Program-made: the position numbers and the translations under genes
The notes under the pieces: model-generated
Database searches by the model: none
The model's input: the letters and a program-made list of their open reading frames with translations, nothing else
What the model was told of the DNA's origin: nothing
Assembly: GCA_019113175.1 (NCBI GenBank)
Contig: DXHY01000047.1
Coordinates: 1-64,000 of the forward strand
Length of the DNA: 64,000 nt
DNA from: Candidatus Eisenbergiella stercoravium
GTDB taxonomy: Bacteria; Bacillota; Clostridia; Lachnospirales; Lachnospiraceae
Direction: 5' to 3'
Shown: one piece after another, positions 35,199-43,550 of the stretch
Layout: every line of letters starts with the position of its first letter
How positions within the stretch are numbered: position 1 is the stretch's first letter

Positions 35199-35828
35199 AT
35201 GAAGAAAAGCAATAGGAAAAACAATTCAGTAGGAAAAAGATTCTTTTTTATCGCTGCGCTGCTCTGCGCCTGCAGCTTATCCGGATGCTCAACGGCCATC
35301 CAGTCTCTGGCGGACGGGACAGACGCCATTTTGAACGGGCTGGCAGGCGGCACCGACATTGTGCTGAACGGGCTGGCGGACGGCACCGGTCAGATGCTTG
35401 ATTCCTTAACAAAAGTGGACGACGGCCGGCTGAAAGACCGTCTTCTGGAAGCCTATGGGACGCTCCTGGATGAAGCGGGTTCCACCGTGCTGACGCCGGA
35501 AAGCAGATTGAAAGGCCGCCTGAAAAAAGGCGGGGATGATTATACGGGTTCCTATGAAGCGGACTATTCTGACTTTACGGGAACAGAGCTTCTGTTCGGC
35601 GGCACCACTCTGGAACGCGAAGGCGGCAGCACCCTGAGCATCAGGTGCACGCTTTCTCTTGAAAACGGCAGCGCCGCAGTTTTTCTCCGCTCCGGCTCAG
35701 ATGATCCCGTGGTTCTTCTCTCTGAAAGCGGCGCTTACACCGGCACTGTGGAAGCGGACGGCGCAAGCACCTATATCGGCGTATGGGGCGATCATGCGGA
35801 CGGGAGCGTATCCATTGAGATCGAATGA
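35199..35828 (+). CDS. Lipoprotein accompanying the immunity-type ABC transporter
   Basis: 209 residues. Signal peptide with lipobox LSGC at about residues 27-30. Directly after the Cys comes a three-fold 11-residue repeat (SLADGTDAILN, GLAGGTDIVLN, GLADGTGQMLD), likely an amphipathic helix or spacer, then an acidic beta-rich domain. Lantibiotic systems often add a lipoprotein (LanI) that binds the peptide at the membrane; sequence similarity to LanI is not visible, so that role is inferred from position only. Confidence 0.7.
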   Translation: MKKSNRKNNSVGKRFFFIAALLCACSLSGCSTAIQSLADGTDAILNGLAGGTDIVLNGLADGTGQMLDSLTKVDDGRLKDRLLEAYGTLLDEAGSTVLTPESRLKGRLKKGGDDYTGSYEADYSDFTGTELLFGGTTLEREGGSTLSIRCTLSLENGSAAVFLRSGSDDPVVLLSESGAYTGTVEADGASTYIGVWGDHADGSVSIEIE

Positions 35829-35861
35829 CCGCCATATCAGTTTCTCCATACGGCAGATGAA

Positions 35862-35908
35862 CAGCAGGCCCGGAAGGATGGGGCATTTTCTATGCCCTGT
35901 CCTGCTGC
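35862..35908 (+). terminator. Weak terminator-like hairpin after the ABC operon
   Basis: Outer stem CAGCAGG/CCTGCTG and inner stem GGGCAT/ATGCCC between the convergent lipoprotein genes. No T-run follows, so termination is uncertain. Confidence 0.35.
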
Positions 35909-35964
35909 CGGGAAAAGGAGAAGCAGCTTACCGTGTTTTCCTCTCAGTTCGGACTGTCCGATTA

Positions 35965-37068
35965 TTATGGCAGGAATATTTCTTTACCTGTCTCCGCGTT
36001 AATTAAAATTACCGATTTGCCGGTATCATTTTCCACCGCTTCAAAATACCATACCGGTTCCGTCTCATAGTTCTGCGCCTCATCCAGATATACCCTCTCA
36101 TAAAATTTTGCTCTTGTTACTTCACAGCCGGCGTCATCTGAAGTATTCTCAAATTTTCCCTCAATTACAGCGGCAATATCCTCAAAGGGCTTCAGTGAAA
36201 CCTGCTCTTCTTCCCTGCTGAATGCGTAGACATTATTTATGTTTAAAAATTCAACTCCTCTGGCAGAACACACCGCCTGAACAGGAGCATTATCCGGAGT
36301 ATCATATGCCATGATTCCGGCAATGCTCATCAGATCATGAAAAATCGGAATACCTTCATTTTGCTGGTAAGCATAAATAAAATATGCATCATCTTCCTGG
36401 CTCCAGTTTTCTTTTTGCTGGTCTTCTTCCAGATAATTTTCCTGTATATACTCTTCTTCCAGAGTCTTCATCGTCTGAAAATTCAAAGGATAAAAACCAA
36501 ATACAAAATCTTCAGGATGGTATCCCAATTCTTCCATCGTATTTTTTATTTCCGTAATACATTCTTCGCCGCTTTTAAAAGAAACCTTATCCTCTTCAAG
36601 CACTGCCTGATTGTTCGAATCCTGCACGCCGATATTCATGTAATATTGGGAATTGCTGCTTCCATAGCTAATCCCTTCACCTAATCCAAGACTTTCGCCA
36701 TCCGCAAACAGATAATAATCATACGGGACTCTTCCTTCATCTGCCGGAATTTCCGGTTTTTCAATCACTTCTTTTCCTTCTCCGAACATCGCCCATGCTT
36801 TCTCCTTATCACAGCAATACAGGCCCTCTACAGAAGCGACATGAATCTCCTGTTTCATATTTTCCGGAATCTCCAGCTGACAGTTAAACTTCACCTTTCC
36901 TGAATCAGAGGTTTTTTCATATTTTTCCGGAAAAGCATATTCCGTATTTTCCATTGAAGCTGTTTCTTCCGTCTCTTCTTTACCGGCATTTCCAACGCTC
37001 TTACCGCTGCATCCGGCGCAGATCGTACATACGCATAAAACCAGGTAAAACCATTTCATTTTTTTCAT
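35965..37068 (-). CDS. Hypothetical lipoprotein linked to an AgrCA-like system
   Basis: 367 residues. Signal peptide MKKMKWFYLVLCVCTICAGC ends in a lipobox. The mature protein is acidic, with no family I recognise; the C-terminus (EPVWYFEAVENDTGKSVILI, then NAETGKEI) resembles PepSY-like or YycH-like beta-sheet ends. ATG 37068 has AAAGGAG upstream; the longer frame adds an unrelated 32-residue extension. It is 119 bp after the GHKL kinase on the same strand, so it may be a target or sensor part of that system. AT-rich compared with the genes to its left. Confidence 0.6.
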   Translation of the reverse strand: MKKMKWFYLVLCVCTICAGCSGKSVGNAGKEETEETASMENTEYAFPEKYEKTSDSGKVKFNCQLEIPENMKQEIHVASVEGLYCCDKEKAWAMFGEGKEVIEKPEIPADEGRVPYDYYLFADGESLGLGEGISYGSSNSQYYMNIGVQDSNNQAVLEEDKVSFKSGEECITEIKNTMEELGYHPEDFVFGFYPLNFQTMKTLEEEYIQENYLEEDQQKENWSQEDDAYFIYAYQQNEGIPIFHDLMSIAGIMAYDTPDNAPVQAVCSARGVEFLNINNVYAFSREEEQVSLKPFEDIAAVIEGKFENTSDDAGCEVTRAKFYERVYLDEAQNYETEPVWYFEAVENDTGKSVILINAETGKEIFLP

Positions 37069-37187
37069 TTCGATTTTACTCCTTTTTCTTTGGTTTTCCC
37101 GGACTATAGCACATGCACGCACAGTTTTTATGAAATTGTAAAAATCAGACCATACTTTTGTCAAAAACAGACCTTTTATAACGCCTC

Positions 37188-38465
37188 TTACTTTTTGATA
37201 TGCGACAGATACAAAAGTACATGAACATAAAATCTGTTTTCTGTATGTTCTATTTTTATTTCTCCTCCATTTGCCGCAACAACCCTTTTTACATTTTCCA
37301 ATCCTATACCATGTATCGCAGGATCCTTCTGGGTCGTCTGCAGCGTATCCTTCTTTTCTATGATTTTTCCTGAATAACTGTTTTCAATAAAGATAAATAA
37401 AACCTCCTGTTTTACCCGAAGCTTTATTGCAAGTTTCTTTTCCTCTGATTTACCTGCTTCTCTTACCGCATTATCTACCAGATTTCCCAGAATCACACAG
37501 ATGTCAAAATGATTCAGACTCATGCTTTCCGGAATATTAATCTGCACATCTACCTGCTTCAAAACCGCATTCGCCTTCTGAAGCATATAATTCAATACTC
37601 CATCTATGTCCGGGTTTCCGGTTGACGCATATTCCCTGGGATTCAACATAAATTCCTGCATCTTATTCAGATAAGCTGCCATCTCGTCATTGCTGCCTTT
37701 TCTGGCCAATGCAGACAGTTCAATAATATGATGCTTAATGTCATGCCTCAGCGCCCTGATACGTTCTTCCGACTCCCTGGCTATGTCCAGTTGATAGGAA
37801 TATATCTTCACCATCTGCTTAAATACCTGTTCATTCATGCGGGAAGAATAAAATTTCATCAATGAATGGTACAAATAAAAAATAAGAATATTAATGACAA
37901 GAAGTGTTAAGGCGGCAAAAATAACAACCTCTTTCATTGCATATGCTGTAATTACCAGATAATATATGTATATGATACTGATAACGGGAACCAGCAAAAG
38001 AGCGGCCATGTTTGACAACGGCAAATCTGTTTCCTTTTCGGCCCCCGCTGTCCTTTCCAGAATGATCGCAATAAAGAGCAGAATTAAGCTTGTAATGCAC
38101 TCATAAATCTGATTTACGGATTCGCCTGCCGCATACGTTGTCAGGGACAGAATAACAACGCTGTCCACCAGAGCATTTATCACATAAATAATGAAAACAG
38201 CCAGGCATTTTTTTGTCCATCTCAGCTGATATGGCAAAAAAATTATAAAAAGGCTCGCCACATTTGATATGATATTCAGAGCCGGAGTAGAAAATCTCAG
38301 GCTTACCATACCCGTCCATCCCCAGCCAATGAGGTATAATATAAACACATATTTCCATTTACAGGTCTCTTCAGGAGCAAAAATACGTACAAAATGCTTC
38401 AATGCATAAAAACGCAATGCGTTTGCTGACAACGCAATTATGCAATTATATGTTTCCAAACTCAT
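37188..38465 (-). CDS. GHKL-type sensor kinase (AgrC-like)
   Basis: 425 residues. Six hydrophobic segments fill about residues 1-215. A cytoplasmic linker carries the phospho-acceptor region IRALRHDIKHHIIELSALA, then a GHKL ATPase domain with NLVDNAVREA (N-box) and GIGLENVKRVV (G-box). AgrC/FsrC-type peptide sensors share this layout. No agrB/agrD-like peptide processing genes are visible, so the signal is unknown. Start at 38465 (or ATG 38474); both overlap the regulator stop. Confidence 0.85.
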   Translation of the reverse strand: MSLETYNCIIALSANALRFYALKHFVRIFAPEETCKWKYVFILYLIGWGWTGMVSLRFSTPALNIISNVASLFIIFLPYQLRWTKKCLAVFIIYVINALVDSVVILSLTTYAAGESVNQIYECITSLILLFIAIILERTAGAEKETDLPLSNMAALLLVPVISIIYIYYLVITAYAMKEVVIFAALTLLVINILIFYLYHSLMKFYSSRMNEQVFKQMVKIYSYQLDIARESEERIRALRHDIKHHIIELSALARKGSNDEMAAYLNKMQEFMLNPREYASTGNPDIDGVLNYMLQKANAVLKQVDVQINIPESMSLNHFDICVILGNLVDNAVREAGKSEEKKLAIKLRVKQEVLFIFIENSYSGKIIEKKDTLQTTQKDPAIHGIGLENVKRVVAANGGEIKIEHTENRFYVHVLLYLSHIKK

Positions 38466-39165
38466 CTGCTGCACTCTCTAATATCTTTCTGCGCACGTCT
38501 GCACGGTTGGCTTTACTGATATTTAATATGTCTCCATTATTCATTTTTACCCATTCATAGGTAAATTCTTTCACATAATTTCGATTAATCAAATATGATT
38601 TATGGATTTTCAAAAAATTTCCCGGCGTCCTTTTCTCAATCTCGCTTAATTTTCCATAAAATGTTTTTATCTCCTTCTTCAGTACAATATTTATCTTTCT
38701 TCCTTCGCTCTGAAAATATAGAATATCATTATACGCAATGCGAAATCTGTCATTATAATTTTGAAACTCAAAGCTCGAATTATTTTTCCCCGCAGCCCGA
38801 TAAATATTATCCAGCACATGATACACTTTTTCCTGCTCTAGAGGCTTTATCAGGAAATCAAAAGGGTGATTTTGAAACAGCTGCAAGGCATAATGCTCTT
38901 TTGAAGATATGTATACCAGAAAAATAGTATCATCCTCCATAATCTCCCTTATATATTTTCCCACCGAAACCCCATCCATTCCCGGCAATTCTATATCCAG
39001 AAAAAGAATATCTGTTCTTTCCCTTTTTAAATAATCCAACAAAGTATCTCCTGAATAAAAGACCTCAGCGGTGAGAAAAACCCTCTTTTCTTTCGCATAT
39101 TTTAAAAGCAAATTCTCCAGGTCCGAACAGGTAGCCTTTTCATCATCACAAATTATTGCTTTCAT
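38446..39165 (-). CDS. LytTR response regulator (AgrA-like)
   Basis: 239 residues. Receiver domain with ICDDE, phospho-Asp in ILFLDIELPGMDG and Lys in FLIKPLE. The C-terminal LytTR domain (DRFRIAYNDILYFQSEGRK, then FLKIHKSYLINRNYV) binds DNA through a beta-sheet fold. ATG 39165 is preceded by GGAGGCGGAG, rather far (10 nt). It is the first gene of a three-gene unit with the kinase and the lipoprotein. Confidence 0.88.
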   Translation of the reverse strand: MKAIICDDEKATCSDLENLLLKYAKEKRVFLTAEVFYSGDTLLDYLKRERTDILFLDIELPGMDGVSVGKYIREIMEDDTIFLVYISSKEHYALQLFQNHPFDFLIKPLEQEKVYHVLDNIYRAAGKNNSSFEFQNYNDRFRIAYNDILYFQSEGRKINIVLKKEIKTFYGKLSEIEKRTPGNFLKIHKSYLINRNYVKEFTYEWVKMNNGDILNISKANRADVRRKILESAADEFGNI

Positions 39166-39344
39166 AAATTTTCACTCCGCCTCCACTTAAGCATCATACT
39201 CTTTCAGGTACATTCATACAAGTCCATTTCCGGCTTATGCATCTGAATTGGCGGGTGAAAATATTCTTTGGCCTTTGTTTCCCGATCTGTCCGGTACAGT
39301 AGTTTCCTGTCCATGCAGCTGTGAGCGGTTTTCTAAGAAAATAT

Positions 39345-39373
39345 ATAAAAACCGCCAGTCATCTGATTGGCGG
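39345..39373 (-). terminator. Terminator after the toroid-like gene
   Basis: Minus-strand hairpin CCGCCA/TGGCGG (with an inner ATC/GAT pairing) followed by TTTTTATATATTTT. It lies 79 bp beyond the stop at 39452 and separates that gene from agrA-like transcription. Confidence 0.8.
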
Positions 39374-39451
39374 CCCGATCATACTCTATATGCTAAATGC
39401 CAAAACCAAAGAGTTATTGATGAGTGTTCTCTTGTTAACTGTCTGAATATT

Positions 39452-40378
39452 TCATGACAGTTTAGCCACCCACGCCAGAACTGAATGGTCATAAATTTTT
39501 GTTTTTTCATTTCTCCATGTATCTGATAATTTTTGAACAGAAAATGCGTTACCAAAATTCCATAAGCCATCCATACAGTATTTGGTCGCTAACTGCTTTA
39601 TTCCAGCGGCAAAAATATCGTCATAACACTCAAATTTTGAAATATGAAACAGAAGTCTGTAAAGGATATTTATATCTATGCTGGAAAAATCTCTTAACTT
39701 AACTCCTGCATACTGAATTATCACATCATCACTATATAACCAATTCAAATACTTCTCCTGAATACTTTTATTTATTTGCCTGGAAAGATTTGCAAATAAT
39801 TCAATTAAGTATACCGAATTCAAACCAATATAGCTTCCATGAATTTGACAGCCAACTAATTTTTCAGAAATGGTATTTGTACTATATGGATCATAGGCTT
39901 TCCCTTTGAATGCCTCATTTAAAATATCTAACCACTTTTCACAATTCTTTAAATAAGCTTTATCTTCCGATGTAAAATTTGACAGCTTAGAAATAACAAA
40001 TATGGGCTGTGCTGCACGATACCACTTGTTCTTTTCATAGCCATCCGGCCAAGCTATTTCATTATTCAAGATTTCTTCCATGTAAAGGCAAAGATTGTCC
40101 ACAAGCCCATTGCCTCTTCTCAATCCAAGAATATTCATCGATTCAATTGCTTTTTCTGTTGTACCATACTTTTGTTTTATTTTTGAATTTTGAGAATGAA
40201 AACGTCCATATCCTCCATCAGCATTCTGGTTGTCTCTTAGCATTTGTACCCATTTGCTGGTGTAAAAATTATCAAAGCACTCCTGACTTATATCTTCGTT
40301 TAACAAAAGTGCAAGCCTGTACTTGATTACCGGTGAAGTTGTATTATTAAACAAATCTTTCTGTATTTTTGATAGCAT
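39452..40378 (-). CDS. Unknown protein with alpha-toroid (terpene-cyclase/prenyltransferase-like) features
   Basis: 308 residues, soluble, AT-rich coding. The segment LRDNQNADGGYGRFHS resembles QW-type repeats of squalene-cyclase and prenyltransferase toroids, and KYCMDGLWNFG near the C-terminus looks like a second, worn copy. Asp-rich catalytic motifs of cyclases (DxDD) are absent, so an enzymatic role is not supported. No signal peptide. It stands between two terminator-bounded units; no good ribosome binding site is visible before ATG 40378. Its base composition differs from the core genes, suggesting transfer. Confidence 0.5.
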   Translation of the reverse strand: MLSKIQKDLFNNTTSPVIKYRLALLLNEDISQECFDNFYTSKWVQMLRDNQNADGGYGRFHSQNSKIKQKYGTTEKAIESMNILGLRRGNGLVDNLCLYMEEILNNEIAWPDGYEKNKWYRAAQPIFVISKLSNFTSEDKAYLKNCEKWLDILNEAFKGKAYDPYSTNTISEKLVGCQIHGSYIGLNSVYLIELFANLSRQINKSIQEKYLNWLYSDDVIIQYAGVKLRDFSSIDINILYRLLFHISKFECYDDIFAAGIKQLATKYCMDGLWNFGNAFSVQKLSDTWRNEKTKIYDHSVLAWVAKLS

Positions 40379-40466
40379 AATGTTATCTTTTTTACGTTTT
40401 TACTCCAATAAAGTTATAAGAATGCCGGAAAAAACTGTGATATATATCCCGTGATACGGTTGCCTG

Positions 40467-40748
40467 CTATTTCTCACCATAGAAACCTTCCGAACTGTAT
40501 TCTGCCCATTTTAAGTACATTTCCTGGTAATTTTGTTTTATGAACCCCTGTATAATATGAATTTCCCTGTCTTTCAGGATACCTCTGTTCTGCAAAATCG
40601 TATCCCCATTTTCCTGAACAAAAAACTTTGCCGATCCTGCCTCTGTCAGTCTTCTGTCACTCGCATGAACATGCATACATTCAATTACGCAATGAGATGT
40701 GAAATATAAATAGTATCCGGCAATTTTGAACTCATAATATTTCGGCAT
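40467..40748 (-). CDS. DUF4160-like small protein
   Basis: 93 residues beginning MPKYYEFKIAGYYLYFTSHC; with MHVHASD and the ending YSSEGFYG it fits DUF4160. Members often occur in toxin-antitoxin-like gene pairs, but activity is unproven. ATG 40748 overlaps the upstream stop by one base (TGATG), with GGAGGAG in front. Last of three overlapping small genes. Confidence 0.7.
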   Translation of the reverse strand: MPKYYEFKIAGYYLYFTSHCVIECMHVHASDRRLTEAGSAKFFVQENGDTILQNRGILKDREIHIIQGFIKQNYQEMYLKWAEYSSEGFYGEK

Positions 40749-40972
40749 CACATCTCCTCCATAAATTTTCTGTTCTTTTTCAAATAATCCTTCACTATAC
40801 TTATTTCTATATCATCCATGCTTGTTTCCAGCACTTCACCGTTTTTTGAAAAAACCGCTGCTCTATCAGGACGGTTTAAATTGAGGACACGAAAATTTTC
40901 CTGATTACGGGTAAAAGCATATCCATTTACAATCATATCAGCTTCATCAGCTACTTTTATTATATTCGTCAT
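40748..40972 (-). CDS. Small hypothetical protein in the DUF4160 operon
   Basis: 74 residues (MTNIIKVADEADMIVNGYAF...), acidic N-terminal half, Lys-rich C-terminal helix (ISIVKDYLKKNRKFMEEM). The line LNLNRPDRAAVFSKNGEVLE looks like a beta-hairpin pair. No family recognised by me. It overlaps both neighbours (26 nt upstream, 1 nt downstream), implying coupled translation. Confidence 0.65.
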   Translation of the reverse strand: MTNIIKVADEADMIVNGYAFTRNQENFRVLNLNRPDRAAVFSKNGEVLETSMDDIEISIVKDYLKKNRKFMEEM

Positions 40973-41243
40973 CGGCTATTCTCACTTTCTTAATTGGAGC
41001 CAGAAAAACACTGGAATCAAAATACAAATTTTTTAAAACAGGTACCAGATCAATATACTCTTCTTCCTCCTGATCATTATGTGCGTACTTTGCCATTACA
41101 ACGAGATAACCATGATCCCATTCTTTTACTTCCGTATATCTTTCAAGAGAATATGGCGCCTTAAATCGAATCACATGATTACGAAATCGGAAAACAGTAT
41201 AATCTTTTTCACAGCTCAATGTTGCTTCGTCTTTTTCAATCAT
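40947..41243 (-). CDS. Small hypothetical protein, first gene of the DUF4160 operon
   Basis: 98 residues, acidic, probably beta-rich (TVFRFRNHVIRFKAPYSLE, then WDHGYLVVMAKYAHNDQEEE). No signal peptide or membrane segment. Unknown family. Its 3' end overlaps the next gene by 26 nt. Upstream (41288-41325) lies a long inverted repeat. Confidence 0.65.
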   Translation of the reverse strand: MIEKDEATLSCEKDYTVFRFRNHVIRFKAPYSLERYTEVKEWDHGYLVVMAKYAHNDQEEEEYIDLVPVLKNLYFDSSVFLAPIKKVRIADDEYNKSS

Positions 41244-41289
41244 ATATTCACCGTATTATTTATTCTCTACCATATATCTGTTAATATTG

Positions 41290-41326
41290 CAAGAGTGGAC
41301 TTTTATACTATAATAAAAGTCCACTC
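41290..41326. repeat. Long AT-rich inverted repeat
   Basis: GAGTGGACTTTTAT pairs with ATAAAAGTCCACTC around a short AT loop. It sits between the stop of the GGGtGRT gene and the start of the small-gene operon, and may act as a terminator for the former; there is no strong T-run outside the stem. Confidence 0.6.
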
Positions 41327-41359
41327 CTAATTATCATTTGAAATGATTCAATATTTTAT

Positions 41360-42370
41360 TTAGAACTTACCAGCGTTTGCAGCTTCTTCGATGGAAACGG
41401 CAACAGCAACGGTCATACCCACCATCGGGTTATTGCCTGCGCCAATTAATCCCATCATTTCTACGTGCGCGGGAACGGAGGAAGAACCTGCGAACTGCGC
41501 ATCGGAATGCATACGGCCCATGGTATCGGTCATGCCGTAGGAAGCAGGACCTGCAGCCATGTTATCGGGATGAAGGGTACGGCCGGTGCCGCCGCCGGAT
41601 GCAACGGAGAAGTACTTCTTGCCCTGCTCCAGGCGCTCCTTCTTGTAGGTACCTGCAACGGGATGCTGGAATCTGGTCGGGTTGGTGGAGTTTCCGGTGA
41701 TGGAAACGTCAACGTTCTCCTTGTGCATGATAGCAACGCCTTCGCAGACATCGTTTGCGCCGTAGCAGTTAACCTTTGCGCGGAGTCCATCGGAATAGGA
41801 CTTACGGAATACTTCCTTAACGGTGTTGGTATAAGGATCATATTCGGTCTCAACAAAGGTGAAGCCGTTGATTCTGGAGATGATCTGAGCAGCGTCCTTT
41901 CCAAGACCGTTCAGGATAACTCTCAGGGGTTTCTTACGAACCTTGTTTGCCTTCTCAGCGATTCCGATAGCGCCTTCCGCAGCAGCAAAGGACTCATGTC
42001 CTGCCAGGAAGCAGAAGCACTCGGTATCCTCTTCCAGAAGCATCTTGCCCAGGTTTCCATGTCCAAGACCTACCTTACGGGTGTCAGCAACGGAACCGGG
42101 AATACAGAAAGCCTGAAGGCCTTCTCCGATCGCTGCAGCAGCCTCAGAAGCCTTTCTGCAGCCCTTCTTGATGGCGATTGCAGCGCCAACAATATATGCC
42201 CAGCAAGCATTTTCAAAGCAGATGGGCTGAATCTTTTTCACCTGATCATACACGTCAAGGCCGGCATCCTTCGTGATCTTCTCTGCCTCTTCCAGAGAAG
42301 CAATGCCATAGCTGTTCAGTACGGCATTGATTTTATCAATACGTCTCTCATAGGATTCAAATAAAGCCAT
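41360..42370 (-). CDS. GGGtGRT protein
   Basis: 336 residues, cytoplasmic. The signature SGGGTGRTLHPDN-like stretch (GGGTGRT) names the family. Other Cys/His-bearing blocks are PICFENACWAY, GLGHGNLGKM and FCFLAGHESFAAAEGA. The family is nearly always beside a NifU-like scaffold, as here, but its biochemical job is not established; a role with Fe-S clusters is an inference from that pairing. ATG 42370 is 15 bp from the upstream stop. Confidence 0.9.
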   Translation of the reverse strand: MALFESYERRIDKINAVLNSYGIASLEEAEKITKDAGLDVYDQVKKIQPICFENACWAYIVGAAIAIKKGCRKASEAAAAIGEGLQAFCIPGSVADTRKVGLGHGNLGKMLLEEDTECFCFLAGHESFAAAEGAIGIAEKANKVRKKPLRVILNGLGKDAAQIISRINGFTFVETEYDPYTNTVKEVFRKSYSDGLRAKVNCYGANDVCEGVAIMHKENVDVSITGNSTNPTRFQHPVAGTYKKERLEQGKKYFSVASGGGTGRTLHPDNMAAGPASYGMTDTMGRMHSDAQFAGSSSVPAHVEMMGLIGAGNNPMVGMTVAVAVSIEEAANAGKF

Positions 42371-42385
42371 TTTCGCTACCTCCTC

Positions 42386-43078
42386 TTATTCCTGTCTGGG
42401 ATCAATGATCTTGACTGCATCTTCAACACGTCCATACTGGCCTTTTGCCTTCTCATATGCCGTGTTGGGATCGTCGCCCTTCTTGATGAAGTCAGTCATC
42501 TTTCCAAGGCTTACATACTGGTAGCCGATAATCTGGTTGTCCTCGTCAAGAGCGATTCCCGTTACATAGCCTTCGGCCATTTCCAGATAACGGGGACCCT
42601 TCTTCAGAGTTCCGTACATGGTACCAACCTGGCTTCTGAGTCCCTTTCCAAGGTCCTCAAGACCGGCACCGATGGGAAGTCCGTCCTCAGAGAACGCGCT
42701 CTGAGTTCTGCCGTAAGCGATCTGAAGGAACAGCTCTCTCATGGCGGTGTTGATCGCGTCGCATACAAGGTCTGTATTTAAAGCTTCCAGAACCGTTCTT
42801 CCCGGAAGGATCTCAGCTGCCATAGCTGCGGAGTGGGTCATGCCGGAGCATCCGATGGTCTCTACCAGAGCCTCCTGGATGATACCCTCTTTTACATTCA
42901 GAGTCAGCTTGCAGGCGCCCTGCTGAGGAGCACACCAGCCAACACCATGGGTAAGACCGGAAATGTCCTTGATTTCTTTGGACTTTACCCATTTCGCTTC
43001 TTCAGGGATCGGAGCACAGCCATGAGCAACGCCCTGTGCCACGGGACACATTTCTTCAACTTCTTTTGAATAGATCAT
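42386..43078 (-). CDS. Iron-sulfur cluster assembly scaffold (NifU-like), GGGtGRT partner
   Basis: 230 residues. MCPVAQGVAHGCAP at the N-terminus and VETIGCSGMTHSAAMAAEIL in the middle give the Cys pattern of this NifU/IscU-related subfamily. Clusters would be assembled for [FeFe]-hydrogenase-type or other Fe-S proteins, which abound in this organism. It is the first gene of the pair. The 472-bp region upstream is dominated by palindromic repeats. Confidence 0.88.
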   Translation of the reverse strand: MIYSKEVEEMCPVAQGVAHGCAPIPEEAKWVKSKEIKDISGLTHGVGWCAPQQGACKLTLNVKEGIIQEALVETIGCSGMTHSAAMAAEILPGRTVLEALNTDLVCDAINTAMRELFLQIAYGRTQSAFSEDGLPIGAGLEDLGKGLRSQVGTMYGTLKKGPRYLEMAEGYVTGIALDEDNQIIGYQYVSLGKMTDFIKKGDDPNTAYEKAKGQYGRVEDAVKIIDPRQE

Positions 43079-43550
43079 GTGAAAACTCCTTTCGATATGT
43101 AGATTGTTTCAGCGGGCGGGGATATTGCCGGATATCTCCGCCGACGGAACCTGATGCCGGCTGATGGCCGCAAAAGGCCCGTCCCCAATCGTTCGTTCTA
43201 TTTTCTCACATTTCTGTATAAAAATCCAGCCCTTTTGAAAAAAATTGTCAAAAGGTCGTTACAATTCACAGCCGATTCAGAATGGACAACACGCGCGTCG
43301 TGCCTGCACGTAAGCACGTGTTATCCATTCTGAATCTGGACTGCAAAGCAGTCACCCCACCCTCATGAGCAGCCTTAGCGCCGTAAGGCGCGGGACTGGA
43401 GCCTCGAAGAGGCGACGGGTGCGAATGAGGGTGGGGTGCTGTGACTCATAACAAAAGCTTAGGTCAGCATCATCCGGTCGTACAACGACCAGTCCACGTT
43501 TTTGTCAGGTTAACATCATCCGGTCGTACAACGACCTGTCCACGTTTTTG
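43079..43550. other. 472-bp intergenic region with palindromes and tandem repeats
   Basis: No gene is seen. From 43079 to about 43260 it is the leader of the NifU-like gene (TTGACA on the minus strand at about 43244, without a well-spaced -10). Then come the multi-branch palindrome (43274-43438) and tandem copies of the neighbouring gene's 3' end (43459-43550). Confidence 0.6.
43274..43438. repeat. Multi-branch palindromic element with short-loop hairpins
   Basis: First arm: GATTCAGAATGGA (43274-43286) pairs perfectly with 43324-43336, continues as AACACG/CGTGTT and closes on a CGTG/CACG hairpin. Then GACTGC AAA GCAGTC (43339-43353). Then a 14-bp stem CACCCCACCCTCAT/ATGAGGGTGGGGTG (43353-43366 with 43425-43438) that encloses GCGCC GTAA GGCGC (a GNRA-type loop) and GCCTC GAA GAGGC. 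Confidence 0.8.

Noticed and set aside
39166-39340. AgrD-like signal peptide gene beside the AgrCA-like pair
   Set aside because: No short frame with a ribosome binding site and a Cys-containing peptide core; only a seven-codon frame occurs.
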